Below, piece by piece: positions 8,600 through 16,979 of a stretch of 64,000 nt of DNA. Numbering within the stretch: the first letter of the stretch is position 1; each line of letters starts with the position of its first letter. Both the position numbers and the translations under genes were made by a program. Below the pieces are notes generated by a model. It worked only from the letters and a program-made list of their open reading frames with translations, was not told the origin of the DNA and made no database searches. Source of the stretch: Nakamurella deserti (GTDB lineage: Bacteria > Actinomycetota > Actinomycetes > Mycobacteriales > Nakamurellaceae); NCBI RefSeq assembly GCF_003260015.1, contig NZ_QCXS01000003.1, positions 610,315-674,314 on the forward strand, read 5' to 3'.

Positions 8600-9604
8600 A
8601 TGGCCGCGACCGCTGAGCTCTGGCCGGACGCGGCCCGTCGAGCCCGTCTGCACATCGTCTCCGGCAAGGGCGGCACCGGGAAGACCACCGTCGCCGCCGC
8701 GCTGGCCATCGCGCTCGCCGCGGGCGGCAAGCGGGTGCTGCTGGTGGAGGTCGAGGAACGCCAGGCCATCGCCCGGTTGTTCGACCTGCCGCCGCTGCCC
8801 TACGAGGAGCGCAAGATCGCGGTGGCCGCCGAGGGCGGCGAGGTCCGTGCGCTGGCCATCGACGTGGAGGCCGCGTTGATGGAGTACTTCGCGATGTTCT
8901 ACAACCTCGGCTTCGCCGGCCGGTCGCTGAAGAAGATGGGTGCCGTCGAGTTCGCGACCACCCTCGCCCCGGGGCTGCGGGACGTGCTGCTGACCGGCAA
9001 GACCAAGGAGTGCGTCACCCGCACCGAGCGCGACGGCTCCTGCGTCTACGACGCCGTGGTGATGGATGCCCCGCCGACGGGCCGGGTGGTGTCGTTCCTC
9101 AACGTCACGGTCGCGATGGCCGACCTCGCCCGCAAGGGCCCGATCCGCAACCAGGCCGACGGGGTCGTGGAGCTGCTGCACTCCCCCGACACGATGGTCC
9201 ACCTGGTGACGTTGCTGCAGGACATGCCGGTCACCGAGACGATCGAGGCCGTCGCGGGCCTCGGGGAGGTCGGGCTGCAGGTCGGCACGCTGATCGTGAA
9301 CGCCGCGACCGGCGCGCACCTGGCCGACGCGGCGCTGCTGCCCGCGGCGGAGGGCCGGCTCGACCCCGAGCGGCTCGCCGCCGGGCTGCACAGCGGCGGC
9401 ATCACCGCCACCCCCGCCCTCGTCGACGGGCTGATCGAGGAGGCCACCCTGCACGCCACCAAGGTCGTCGCCGAACGCGAGTGCGCCGAGACCGTCGCCG
9501 CCCAGGGGCTGCCGGTGATCACGCTGCCGTTCCTGGCCGACGGTGCCGACCTGGGCGGGCTGTACGAGCTGGCCGACCACCTGCACGCGCAGGGCGTCCG
9601 ATGA
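8600..9604 (+). CDS. ArsA/GET3-like ATPase, first of pair (BagA-like)
   Basis: A 334-residue deviant-Walker P-loop ATPase: HIVSGKGGTGKTTVAAALA near residue 20 and VVMDAPPTGRVVSFL as switch II. It matches Rv3679, one of the two mycobacterial ArsA homologues described as a heteromeric complex (BagA/BagB). No arsenite-binding cysteines are arranged as in ArsA, and no arsB is nearby, so arsenic export is unlikely. A TACGCT -10-like hexamer lies seven bases before ATG 8600, consistent with leaderless start. Its TGA overlaps the next ATG. Confidence 0.85.
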   Translation: MAATAELWPDAARRARLHIVSGKGGTGKTTVAAALAIALAAGGKRVLLVEVEERQAIARLFDLPPLPYEERKIAVAAEGGEVRALAIDVEAALMEYFAMFYNLGFAGRSLKKMGAVEFATTLAPGLRDVLLTGKTKECVTRTERDGSCVYDAVVMDAPPTGRVVSFLNVTVAMADLARKGPIRNQADGVVELLHSPDTMVHLVTLLQDMPVTETIEAVAGLGEVGLQVGTLIVNAATGAHLADAALLPAAEGRLDPERLAAGLHSGGITATPALVDGLIEEATLHATKVVAERECAETVAAQGLPVITLPFLADGADLGGLYELADHLHAQGVR

Positions 9605-10695
9605 CCCGGTTGGATCTCGACGAGCTGATCGGGGACCCGGCGACCAGGATCATCGTGACCTGCGGCTCGGGTGGGGTGGGCAAGACCACGACCGCCGCGT
9701 CGATCGCCCTGCGCGCCGCCGACCGGGGGCGGACCACCGCGGTGCTGACCATCGACCCGGCGAAGCGGCTGGCCCAGTCGCTGGGCCTGGACGAGCTCGA
9801 CAACACCCCACGGCGGGTGGAGACGGGCAGTGCGGGCGAGCTCTGGGCGATGATGCTCGACACCCGGCGGACCTTCGACGACATGGTGTCGGCGCACTCG
9901 ACGCCGCAGCGGGCGGAGCAGATCTTCGCCAATCCCTTCTACCAGACCATCTCCAGCTCCTTCAGCGGGACGCAGGAGTACATGGCGATGGAGAAGCTGG
10001 GCCGACTGGCCGCCACCGGGCAGTGGGATCTGATCGTGGTGGACACCCCGCCGAGCCGGTCGGCACTGGACTTCCTGGACGCGCCGCAGCGGCTCTCGTC
10101 GTTCCTGGACGGGCGCACCATCAAGCTGCTGACCAGTCCCGGGCGCGGCGTCATCAAGGTCGTGGGCGTCGGGTTCAACCTGTTCGCCAAGGCCGTGAGC
10201 ACGGTCATCGGCGGACAGATGCTCACCGACGCCGCGAAGTTCGTGGCGTTGTTCGAGGACATGTTCGGCGGCTTCCGGGCCCGTGCCGAATCGACGTACG
10301 AGCTGCTCCGGGACGAGGGGACCACGTTCCTCGTGGTGGCCACCCCGGAGTCGGACGCGTTGCGTGAAGCGTCTTACTTCGCCGATCGGCTGGGCGCCGA
10401 AGACATGCCGTTGGCCGGCATCGTGCTCAACCGCACGCACCCGCCGTTCGCGGAACTGTCGGGGCAGCAGGCCGAGGCCGCCGCGGAGAAGCTCGACGGC
10501 GTCGCCCCGCTGACCTCGGCGGTGCTGCGGCTGCACGCCGAGCGGATGACCGTGCACGGCAACGAGACCCGGATGACGGCGCGTTTCGTGCGGGCGCATC
10601 CGGGGCTCCCGAGCGTGTCGGTGCCCGCGACGGCCACCGACGTCCACGACCTGGACGCGCTGCGGGCGATCGGCGATCGGCTCGCCGCCGGCTGA
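9601..10695 (+). CDS. ArsA/GET3-like ATPase, second of pair (BagB-like)
   Basis: A 364-residue partner of the preceding ATPase, started by ATGA overlap. The P-loop is VTCGSGGVGKTTTAASIA and the switch is IVVDTPPSRSALDFLDAP; further ArsA-family blocks are TIDPAKRLAQSLGL and NRTHPPFA. It matches Rv3680. The two proteins probably form a complex, as in mycobacteria; client or role in this organism is unknown. The stop codon lies inside the downstream terminator stem. Confidence 0.85.
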   Translation: MTRLDLDELIGDPATRIIVTCGSGGVGKTTTAASIALRAADRGRTTAVLTIDPAKRLAQSLGLDELDNTPRRVETGSAGELWAMMLDTRRTFDDMVSAHSTPQRAEQIFANPFYQTISSSFSGTQEYMAMEKLGRLAATGQWDLIVVDTPPSRSALDFLDAPQRLSSFLDGRTIKLLTSPGRGVIKVVGVGFNLFAKAVSTVIGGQMLTDAAKFVALFEDMFGGFRARAESTYELLRDEGTTFLVVATPESDALREASYFADRLGAEDMPLAGIVLNRTHPPFAELSGQQAEAAAEKLDGVAPLTSAVLRLHAERMTVHGNETRMTARFVRAHPGLPSVSVPATATDVHDLDALRAIGDRLAAG

Positions 10696-10714
10696 AACCC
10701 CCTCAGCCGGCGGC
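10684..10714. terminator. strong bidirectional terminator
   Basis: A perfect 12-bp stem, GCCGCCGGCTGA (10684-10695) and TCAGCCGGCGGC (10703-10714), with loop AACCCCC. The left arm contains the stop codon of the second ArsA gene; the convergent whiB gene ends just after it. Confidence 0.8.
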
Positions 10715-10725
10715 GGCCGCCGGGG

Positions 10726-11085
10726 TCAGCTGGCGGCGGCCTCGACCGCGCCGGGGCGGGAGTTCTCGAGCAGCTCGCGCCAGTTGGTGACGTCGGGGCG
10801 GTTGCGCAGCAGCATCCGGCGCTGGCGCTCGGTCAGGCCGCCCCACACGCCGAACTCGACGCGGTTGTCCAGCGCGTCGGACAGGCACTGGAGGCGGACC
10901 GGGCAGCCGTTGCAGACCTTCGCCGCGACGCGCTGCGCGGCGCCGGTCACGAACAGTTCGTCGGGGTCGCGCCCCACACAGCGACCCATCGTCGCCCACT
11001 CGCGCGACTCCTCGGAGTCGCGGATCTCGGTGTTGACCAGTGCCCGCTCACGCATGGCCCCCGTCTGCAGCATTGTCACCGTCAT
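10726..11085 (-). CDS. whiB4: WhiB-family Fe-S regulator, WhiB4-like
   Basis: A 119-residue WhiB protein. Four cysteines (RCVGRD, KVCNGCPVRLQC) bind the redox-sensitive [4Fe-4S] cluster; the G(V/I)WGG turn appears as FGVWGGLTERQRRMLLRN. In mycobacteria WhiB4 represses antioxidant genes after cluster loss. Start ATG 11085 is preceded by GGAGGGGG. Position between the ArsA pair and ponA2 matches Rv3681c, which is why I use this name over other WhiB members. Confidence 0.88.
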   Translation of the reverse strand: MTVTMLQTGAMRERALVNTEIRDSEESREWATMGRCVGRDPDELFVTGAAQRVAAKVCNGCPVRLQCLSDALDNRVEFGVWGGLTERQRRMLLRNRPDVTNWRELLENSRPGAVEAAAS

Positions 11086-11385
11086 GGTGTCCCCCTCCAG
11101 CTACCGCATCGTCATCTTCGTGTGCGATGCCCCGACGCGTCCGGTTGACCGGCTCGCCCGATCGGGCATCACCAGGCCCGTTCTGAGCCCGACGCGAGTG
11201 AGACGTCGCCTCCCCGTCAGGGGTTCCGCGGTTTTTCCGAGTTTCTTTGTCACAGTTCGGTAACAGTGGTCGGGACACCCTCCGTGACCGTCCGGGAGCG
11301 GGGCGAGCGTGCATGGGAGGTGCCTGTGGGCGGCGCCACCTCGGTCGTCGGTCCCGGCATCGGAGCAGGTCGGCCCCGTACCCTG

Positions 11386-13728
11386 ATGACCGTGCGTGTC
11401 AAAGACAATCTCGGCCGGATGGCCGCCGGAACCTTCATCGCCGGCTTTCTCGTCGCCGTCCTGATGCTGCCGTTCGCGGCCGCCATCGGTTACGGCGGCA
11501 CCGAGGTGGCGTCGGCGGTCAAGCAGTCCGACGACGTCGACCTCAACCTGCCCGCGGACCAGACGACGACGGTGACCGACAACGCGGGCACCCCGATCGC
11601 CTATCTGTACGCGCAGAACCGCACCTGGGTGCCGCTGTCGCAGATGTCGAAGTACCTGACCAACGGGGTGGTCGCGATCGAGGACCGCCGGTTCTACCAG
11701 CACCGCGGCGTCGACTGGCGCGGCACCGCCCGGGCCGCCCTCGGCGTCATCCAGGGGTCGGAGGGCACCGGCGGCGGGTCGACGATCACCCAGCAGTACG
11801 TGAAGAACTACCTGTTCCTGGTGGTGGCCAAGACCGACGCCGAGAAGGCCGCGGCGATCGAGGTGACCCCGATCCGCAAGCTCCGCGAGGCGCGGATGGC
11901 GCTGAACCTCGAGCAGACCCGCAGCAAGAACGAGATCCTCGAGGCGTACCTGAACACGGTGGCGTTCGCGCCGTCGGTCTACGGGGCGCAGGCCGCCGCA
12001 CAGTATTTCTTCAGCAAGAACGCCGCCGACCTCGACCTCAACGAGGCGACCGTGCTCGCCGGCATGGTCAACAACCCGAACAAGTTCAACCCGTTCACCG
12101 AGGCCGGCCCGCCCCGCGTGCTCGAGCGCCGCGACCTGGTGCTCAACGCGATGGCCCGCGACGGCTACATCTCGCAGGACGTGGCCACCGAGACCAAGGC
12201 GCTGCCGCTGACCGCGACCCGCAACGTCAAGACCAACGGCTGCATCCAGGCGGCCAACTCCGACACGAACGGCTACTTCTGCCAGTACGTGCTGGACTAC
12301 CTGGAGAACCTGCCCGACGGCGGCGGCTTCAGCTACGAGCAGCTGTCGGCCGGTGGGTACACGATCCGCACCACGCTGGACCCGACGGTCATGCAGCGTG
12401 CGGTCGAGTCGGTGAGGTCCAACGTCGACCCGGCACCGCAGGAGTCGGCGCGGATCGCGGACGTGATGGCCGTCGTCGAGCCGTCGACCAACCCGAACGC
12501 GACCGGCCGGCCCGTGCTGGCGCTGGCGGTGAACCGGCCCTACGGCCTGTTGACCGATCAGGGTCAGACGACACTGCGACTGGCGACCACCTTCGCGCCG
12601 CTCGGCGCCGGGTCGACGTTCAAGATGTTCACCGCGGCGGCGGCGATGGAGAAGAGCCTCGGCACCGACTCGGTGATCGACTCGCCCGCCCGGTACAGCT
12701 CGCCGCTGACGCCCACGTCGGTCGTCGAGAACGCCAACGAGAACTACCCCACCACGATGACGCTGGAGCGGGCCCTGGCCACCTCACCGAACACCGCGTT
12801 CGTCGCGTTGGAGGACCAGGTCGGGTTGACCGAGGTGGCGCAGATGGCGGTCAAGCTGGGGCTGCGCGGCTACAACCTGCCCGCCGGTGAGGTGGAACGC
12901 GGCTTCGCCAGCCTCGCCGGCAGCTACGCCGACCAGGTCGTGCAGCAGAAGATCACCTCCTTCACCCTCGGGGTGACTCCGGTGAGCCCGCTGGAGCTGG
13001 CCAACACCGGCGCCACGATCGCCTCCAACGGCATGTGGTGCCCGCCGACGCCGGTGGCCGCCATCACCGACCGCAACGGCGACCCGGTGCAGTGGAACCA
13101 GATCCCCTGCGACCAGGCGGTCGACGCCAAGCTCGCGTCGACGCTGGCGCAGGCGATGGAGCCCGACATCCTGGCCGACTACGGCACCGCACACGGCTCG
13201 CTCGAGGCGGCGGGCTGGGGCAACCGCCCGGCGGCCGGCAAGACCGGCACCACCCAGGACTACAAGTCGTCGGCGTTCCTCGGGTTCACTCCGTACTACG
13301 CCGGCGCGACGTTGGTCTTCGACTTCGACAACGGCCCGCAGCCCATCTGCCGGACGCCCACCGTGCGCACGTGCACCGCCGAGGAGGCCCAGGGCGGCGC
13401 CGGGATGGGTGGTGGCTCGGTCCCCGCGAAGACCTGGGCCGACACCATGGTCAAGCTGCACGAGGGCAAGGAGCCGCTGGACTTCCCGCCGGCGACGCTG
13501 CAGTACCAGAAGGGCACCGGCAGCGCGTCGGTGACCAAGGTCGTCGGTCAGCAGTTGGAAGACGCACGGTCGGCGTTGACGGCGGCCGGCTACACCGTGC
13601 CCGACGACTACGTGACCGAGGAGCAGAATTCGGCCGCCGCGGGCACCGTGCTCCGTCAGTCACCGACCTCGGCGGCCATCCCCGGGGCTGCGGTCAGCCT
13701 CGTCGTCTCGTCCGGTCCCGCCGGATGA
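11386..13728 (+). CDS. ponA2: class A penicillin-binding protein with PASTA domain (PonA2-like)
   Basis: Bifunctional peptidoglycan synthase. After one N-terminal membrane helix comes a GT51 glycosyltransferase (AIEDRRFYQHRGVDW, GGSTITQQYVKN), then a transpeptidase with SxxK in AGSTFKMFTAA, SxN in TSPNTAFVA and KTG in AGKTGTTQDYKSSAF. The C-terminal 70 residues are a PASTA domain (VVGQQLEDARSALTAAGY). Length 780 compares with about 810 for mycobacterial PonA2. ATG 11386 gives a short cytosolic tail (MTVRVKDNLGRMAAG); an upstream in-frame GTG/ATG at 11266 is possible. It ends by ATGA overlap with the phosphoesterase. Confidence 0.9.
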   Translation: MTVRVKDNLGRMAAGTFIAGFLVAVLMLPFAAAIGYGGTEVASAVKQSDDVDLNLPADQTTTVTDNAGTPIAYLYAQNRTWVPLSQMSKYLTNGVVAIEDRRFYQHRGVDWRGTARAALGVIQGSEGTGGGSTITQQYVKNYLFLVVAKTDAEKAAAIEVTPIRKLREARMALNLEQTRSKNEILEAYLNTVAFAPSVYGAQAAAQYFFSKNAADLDLNEATVLAGMVNNPNKFNPFTEAGPPRVLERRDLVLNAMARDGYISQDVATETKALPLTATRNVKTNGCIQAANSDTNGYFCQYVLDYLENLPDGGGFSYEQLSAGGYTIRTTLDPTVMQRAVESVRSNVDPAPQESARIADVMAVVEPSTNPNATGRPVLALAVNRPYGLLTDQGQTTLRLATTFAPLGAGSTFKMFTAAAAMEKSLGTDSVIDSPARYSSPLTPTSVVENANENYPTTMTLERALATSPNTAFVALEDQVGLTEVAQMAVKLGLRGYNLPAGEVERGFASLAGSYADQVVQQKITSFTLGVTPVSPLELANTGATIASNGMWCPPTPVAAITDRNGDPVQWNQIPCDQAVDAKLASTLAQAMEPDILADYGTAHGSLEAAGWGNRPAAGKTGTTQDYKSSAFLGFTPYYAGATLVFDFDNGPQPICRTPTVRTCTAEEAQGGAGMGGGSVPAKTWADTMVKLHEGKEPLDFPPATLQYQKGTGSASVTKVVGQQLEDARSALTAAGYTVPDDYVTEEQNSAAAGTVLRQSPTSAAIPGAAVSLVVSSGPAG

Positions 13729-14633
13729 CCCGCTCCCTGAGAGCCCGCGCCGCCACCGTCGCGGGCGGTCTGGCCGGTACCGGGGCCGCTGTGGCGTCGT
13801 ACGCGCTGCTCGTCGAGCCGCGGTGGTTCGCGCTGCGGCGCATCGAGGTGCCGGTGCTGCGTCCGGGCTCGCTGCCCATCCGGCTGCTGCACCTGTCGGA
13901 CCTGCACCTGATGCCCGACGACGACCGCAAGGTGGCGTGGGTGAGCGGGTTGACCGCGCTGCACCCGGACGTCGTGGTCAACACCGGCGACACGTTGTCG
14001 AACAAGCGCTCGGTGCCGACCGCGGTGGCCGCACTGGGCAACCTGCTGGAGCTGCCGGGGGCGTTCGTATTCGGCAACAACGACTTCGTCGAGCCGGTGC
14101 GCAAGAGCCCGCACCGCTACTTCGTGAAGAAGGGCCCGCGGATCCCGGGGGTTCCGCTGCCGTGGCGGGATCTGCGGGCGGCGCAGGCCGAGCGCGGCTG
14201 GCTGGACCTGACGAACCGGCAGGGCACAGTGACCGTGCGCGGGCAGCGGATCGCCTTCGCCGGGGTCGACGATCCGCACACCGAGCGCGACGACTACGAC
14301 CAGATCGCCGGGCCCGCCGACACCGACGCGGTGGTCCGGATCGGGGTGCTGCACTCCCCCGAGCCGCGGGTGCTGGACCGCTTCGCCGGCGACGGCTACG
14401 ACCTGCTGCTGGCGGGGCACACCCACGGCGGTCAGGTGCGACTGCCGATCGTGGGGGCGCTGACCACCAACAGCGGGCTCGACCGGAGCCGCGCCCGCGG
14501 ACTGTCGCGGTGGGGTGCGTCGAGCCGGCTGCACGTCTCCGCGGGGATCGGCGGCAACCCCTTCCTGCCCGCGCGGTTCTGCTGCCGGCCGGAGGCAACG
14601 CTGCTGACCCTGGTGCCGCCCGGGGACAACTGA
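13725..14633 (+). CDS. membrane-anchored metallophosphoesterase
   Basis: A 302-residue calcineurin-type phosphoesterase. Metal ligands: LLHLSDLHLMP (DxH), VVNTGDTLS (GD), FGNNDF (GNxD) and LLAGHTHGGQVRLP (GHxH). An N-terminal hydrophobic segment (residues 9-27) suggests membrane attachment. This is the YkuE-like group. It is coupled to ponA2 by ATGA and matches Rv3683. The substrate is unknown; a lipid or cell-wall phosphate is plausible from its partner. Confidence 0.85.
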   Translation: MTRSLRARAATVAGGLAGTGAAVASYALLVEPRWFALRRIEVPVLRPGSLPIRLLHLSDLHLMPDDDRKVAWVSGLTALHPDVVVNTGDTLSNKRSVPTAVAALGNLLELPGAFVFGNNDFVEPVRKSPHRYFVKKGPRIPGVPLPWRDLRAAQAERGWLDLTNRQGTVTVRGQRIAFAGVDDPHTERDDYDQIAGPADTDAVVRIGVLHSPEPRVLDRFAGDGYDLLLAGHTHGGQVRLPIVGALTTNSGLDRSRARGLSRWGASSRLHVSAGIGGNPFLPARFCCRPEATLLTLVPPGDN

Positions 14634-14695
14634 GCTCAGGACCGGAAACTGGTCAGGAGCACCGGCCCGGATCGGCTAGTCTGGTTCAGGCATCA

Positions 14696-14772
<77 letters not shown>

Positions 14773-14783
14773 TGTTTTCCCAG

Positions 14784-14803
14784 GTTAGAGCACATGCTCT
14801 GAC
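14784..14803. terminator. hairpin between tRNA-Pro and integrase 3' end
   Basis: GTTAGAGCA (14784-14792) and TGCTCTGAC (14795-14803) form a 9-bp stem with one G-T pair. It ends the convergent tRNA and integrase transcripts. Confidence 0.5.
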
Positions 14804-14804
14804 C

Positions 14805-15947
14805 TCACGCGGTGGGAGTCTCGACCCCCGTGGACACAATCTGGACACACTCTGCTCGCCAGACGACGTCCAACCTCTCAGCGACAGCGTCTAAATCGTC
14901 GGGGAACAGATCTGCGTAGGTGTCCAGCGTCATCGCCGCCGAGGCGTGGCCGAGCATCGTCTGGACGCTCTTCACGTTGGCGCCGGCCGAGATGGCCAGC
15001 GAAGCCGCTGTGTGCCGTAGATCGTGCGGTGTAACCGTCGGGAAGTCCGGGTCGTCGACCTGGCATCGGGCGACAGCTCGCGCGAAGACCCGGGTGCGGA
15101 AGGTCGACACCCGGAACCAGTCACCCTCGGGGCTGGTGAACACCAGGTCGTCCCGTCCCTTGCCGACCATCAGGGCGGCGAGCTCGCCCGCCAGCGCTGA
15201 CGGGAACGGCACCGTGCGCTTCTCGTGGGTCTTCGGACTCGAGACGACCGACTTTCCTTTGACCTCCGCCATGGCCTCGGTGATGGTCACCCGCCGGCGC
15301 AGCATGTCGGACGAACCCACCCGCAGGGCAGCCAGCTCGCCCCACCGCAGGCCGGTCAGGGCCAGTAACCGGACGGCGGCCCGGTCGTTGTCCCGGTGTG
15401 CGCCGACCTCGTCGGAGAGTCGCTGCACCTGGCCGACGGTGAGATAGCCCCGACGCTCCTGCTGCCGCCGTGGAGCCTTGATCCCGGCCGCCGGGTTGAT
15501 GGCGAGCGCCCGGTCCTCCACCGCGGTTTCCAAGGTGTTCCGCAACACCAGGAGGGCCGCCTCGATCGACGCGGCACCGACGCCCTCGGCGACCATGCCG
15601 GCCACCCAGGAGCGCACTGCGTTCGGTCGAACGTCGGCGGCGGTCACATGAGCCCACCGAGGGCCTACACGGTGCGCCCAGGCGCTCTCCCGGGCAGCTC
15701 GAGTCGTCGACTTGATGCGGACAGAGTCCGCGAGCCAGCGGGCAGCCAAGTCACCGACGGTGATGCGGCCGGCGGACGGCGCGACGTACTCACCCCGGTT
15801 CTCGCCACCTCGACCTGGGCCGCGAATCGCTTGGCGTCGCGGACGGTCATGAAGCCCCGCTTTGAGGTGGTCTTGCCGTCGACACGCAGACGCACGCGGT
15901 ACCGCTTGCTCCCCGTCAGCGGCGGTATACGGCTCGATGGTGGCCAA
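14805..15947 (-). CDS. int: tyrosine integrase of the element, with compensated frameshift
   Basis: Site-specific recombinase. The catalytic domain shows TGLRWGELAALR (Arg), a lysine in the beta-hairpin, TPHDLRHTAASLAI (His-x-x-Arg), MLGHASAAMTLDTY (His and Tyr). The TTG start at 15947 has AAGGAGG seven bases upstream. Codons about 13-50 are in the wrong frame: the neighbouring frame there encodes RYRVRLRVDGKTTSKRGF and TVRDAKRFAAQVEVARTG, a normal integrase arm-binding domain. One extra base in the C4 run at 15911-15914 and one missing base in the C4 run at 15793-15796 would restore one continuous protein. Sequencing error or a real double indel are both possible. It lies next to attL, as usual. 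Confidence 0.88.
   Translation of the reverse strand: MATIEPYTAADGEQAVPRASACRRQDHLKAGLHDRPRRQAIRGPGRGGENRGEYVAPSAGRITVGDLAARWLADSVRIKSTTRAARESAWAHRVGPRWAHVTAADVRPNAVRSWVAGMVAEGVGAASIEAALLVLRNTLETAVEDRALAINPAAGIKAPRRQQERRGYLTVGQVQRLSDEVGAHRDNDRAAVRLLALTGLRWGELAALRVGSSDMLRRRVTITEAMAEVKGKSVVSSPKTHEKRTVPFPSALAGELAALMVGKGRDDLVFTSPEGDWFRVSTFRTRVFARAVARCQVDDPDFPTVTPHDLRHTAASLAISAGANVKSVQTMLGHASAAMTLDTYADLFPDDLDAVAERLDVVWRAECVQIVSTGVETPTA
14831..14849 (+). other. putative left arm-type integrase site
   Basis: TGGACACAATCTGGACACA lies 60 bases inside the left end and matches 17 of 19 bases of 20985-21003 near the right end, in the same orientation. Direct repeats near both ends are typical of arm-type binding sites for a tyrosine integrase. 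Confidence 0.6.
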
Positions 15948-16100
15948 CTCGTGCCTCCTTAATCCAGGGGGATGGTCAGCAACTCAGGTGAAGCGGAGAC
16001 CGACCAGACAGCAAGGTCACAACCCTGTCACCAAGGTCGATTCGCACCCAGGCGGCAATCCGTTCCCCGTTCCCGACACAGGGACCTAGGAGCAGGGAAC

Positions 16101-16121
16101 ACCTGAGGGCGACGCTCAGGT
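16101..16121. terminator. hairpin downstream of the defence pair
   Basis: ACCTGAG (16101-16107) and CTCAGGT (16115-16121) form a perfect 7-bp stem just after the stop of the TOPRIM gene (16134). The rest of 15948-16100 shows no gene; it holds the integrase ribosome-binding site and no other clear signal. Confidence 0.5.
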
Positions 16122-16133
16122 CACCGGGCCTAG

Positions 16134-16979
16134 TCACGCCCAACAGTTCCAGATCCTTGTTCCGTGATCGTCAGCCCAGCGCTGCATTGCAGCAACAAAA
16201 AGAAATTTGTGGAGCTCGGCACAATTGAGCGCTGCGCGCGCTGCCTTCTCAAGCGCATCTTTGCCCGCAGTGGCTCTCAGCTTTCGGGCCGAAGCAGCTA
16301 GTATTGAGTACAGATCATGGCCGCAATGAGCAAGTGCAATATCCGAATTCGACCTAATTTCAAGCCAAATCGCGTCACGAAGCTCTTCTACAGTTCGCGA
16401 CGGTCTCGGCTCCGTTCTTGATATTGCAACTGAACAGAGCTTCTCCGTGTCAATTTGGAAGTCTGAGGTTAGGACGGCATCCATCGGGAAACCGCCAAGA
16501 TTGAGATGCAACGCGGTAGTCAATGATACGATCCGCAATGCCGATAGGGGCTGCAGCCGTTCTCCCATAACGACGGGGAGCGCGACTACGCCAGCTGGTG
16601 CCAACTGATGCACGAGTCCCCTTGGTAGATGAGAGTGAACAACCCGACCGAGGATATCCGCCGAAAAAAATAGAGTCGCGTCCAGATCGTAGAAATCCGT
16701 AACAAACAAGTCGTCACCACCCTCAGACGCTGGCGCACCAAGGTCGCGATCTACGAGAAATACCACTCGCTCAATCTGACATGATCGAATTAGATCCCTA
16801 ACCTTAAGGACAGTCTGCTTTCCGCCAGCCGGGAGAGAATAGGTGCACTCGCTGTCGATATGCGAATCGAGCGCCTGACAATCTGACTCACCCTCTACGA
16901 ACAAAATTGTCCGATCGTCCGCAGTTCGCATCATCAGGACCTCAGCTAAATGCTCGTCCGGGCTCAGTGAGACTGTCAC
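16134..16979 (-). CDS. ariB: DUF4435 TOPRIM nuclease, AriB-like (PARIS defence)
   Basis: A 281-residue TOPRIM-type protein of the DUF4435 group. The TOPRIM glutamate is in ILFVEGESD (E29) and the DxD pair in VVFLVDRDL (D77, D79). In the PARIS anti-phage system AriB has this domain, is held by the ATPase AriA and, when released by a phage anti-restriction protein, cuts host tRNA. Length (about 300 expected), gene order and coupling fit. GTG 16979 overlaps the ariA stop as GTGA. Base composition is about half G+C by eye, far below the chromosome, indicating transfer. Another AAA/DUF4435 defence type is possible. Confidence 0.75.
   Translation of the reverse strand: MTVSLSPDEHLAEVLMMRTADDRTILFVEGESDCQALDSHIDSECTYSLPAGGKQTVLKVRDLIRSCQIERVVFLVDRDLGAPASEGGDDLFVTDFYDLDATLFFSADILGRVVHSHLPRGLVHQLAPAGVVALPVVMGERLQPLSALRIVSLTTALHLNLGGFPMDAVLTSDFQIDTEKLCSVAISRTEPRPSRTVEELRDAIWLEIRSNSDIALAHCGHDLYSILAASARKLRATAGKDALEKAARAALNCAELHKFLFVAAMQRWADDHGTRIWNCWA

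Noticed and set aside
8600-10695. Arsenite efflux ATPases
   Set aside because: ArsA-like fold only; no arsB, arsR or arsC nearby and the gene order matches the mycobacterial Rv3679-Rv3680 pair.
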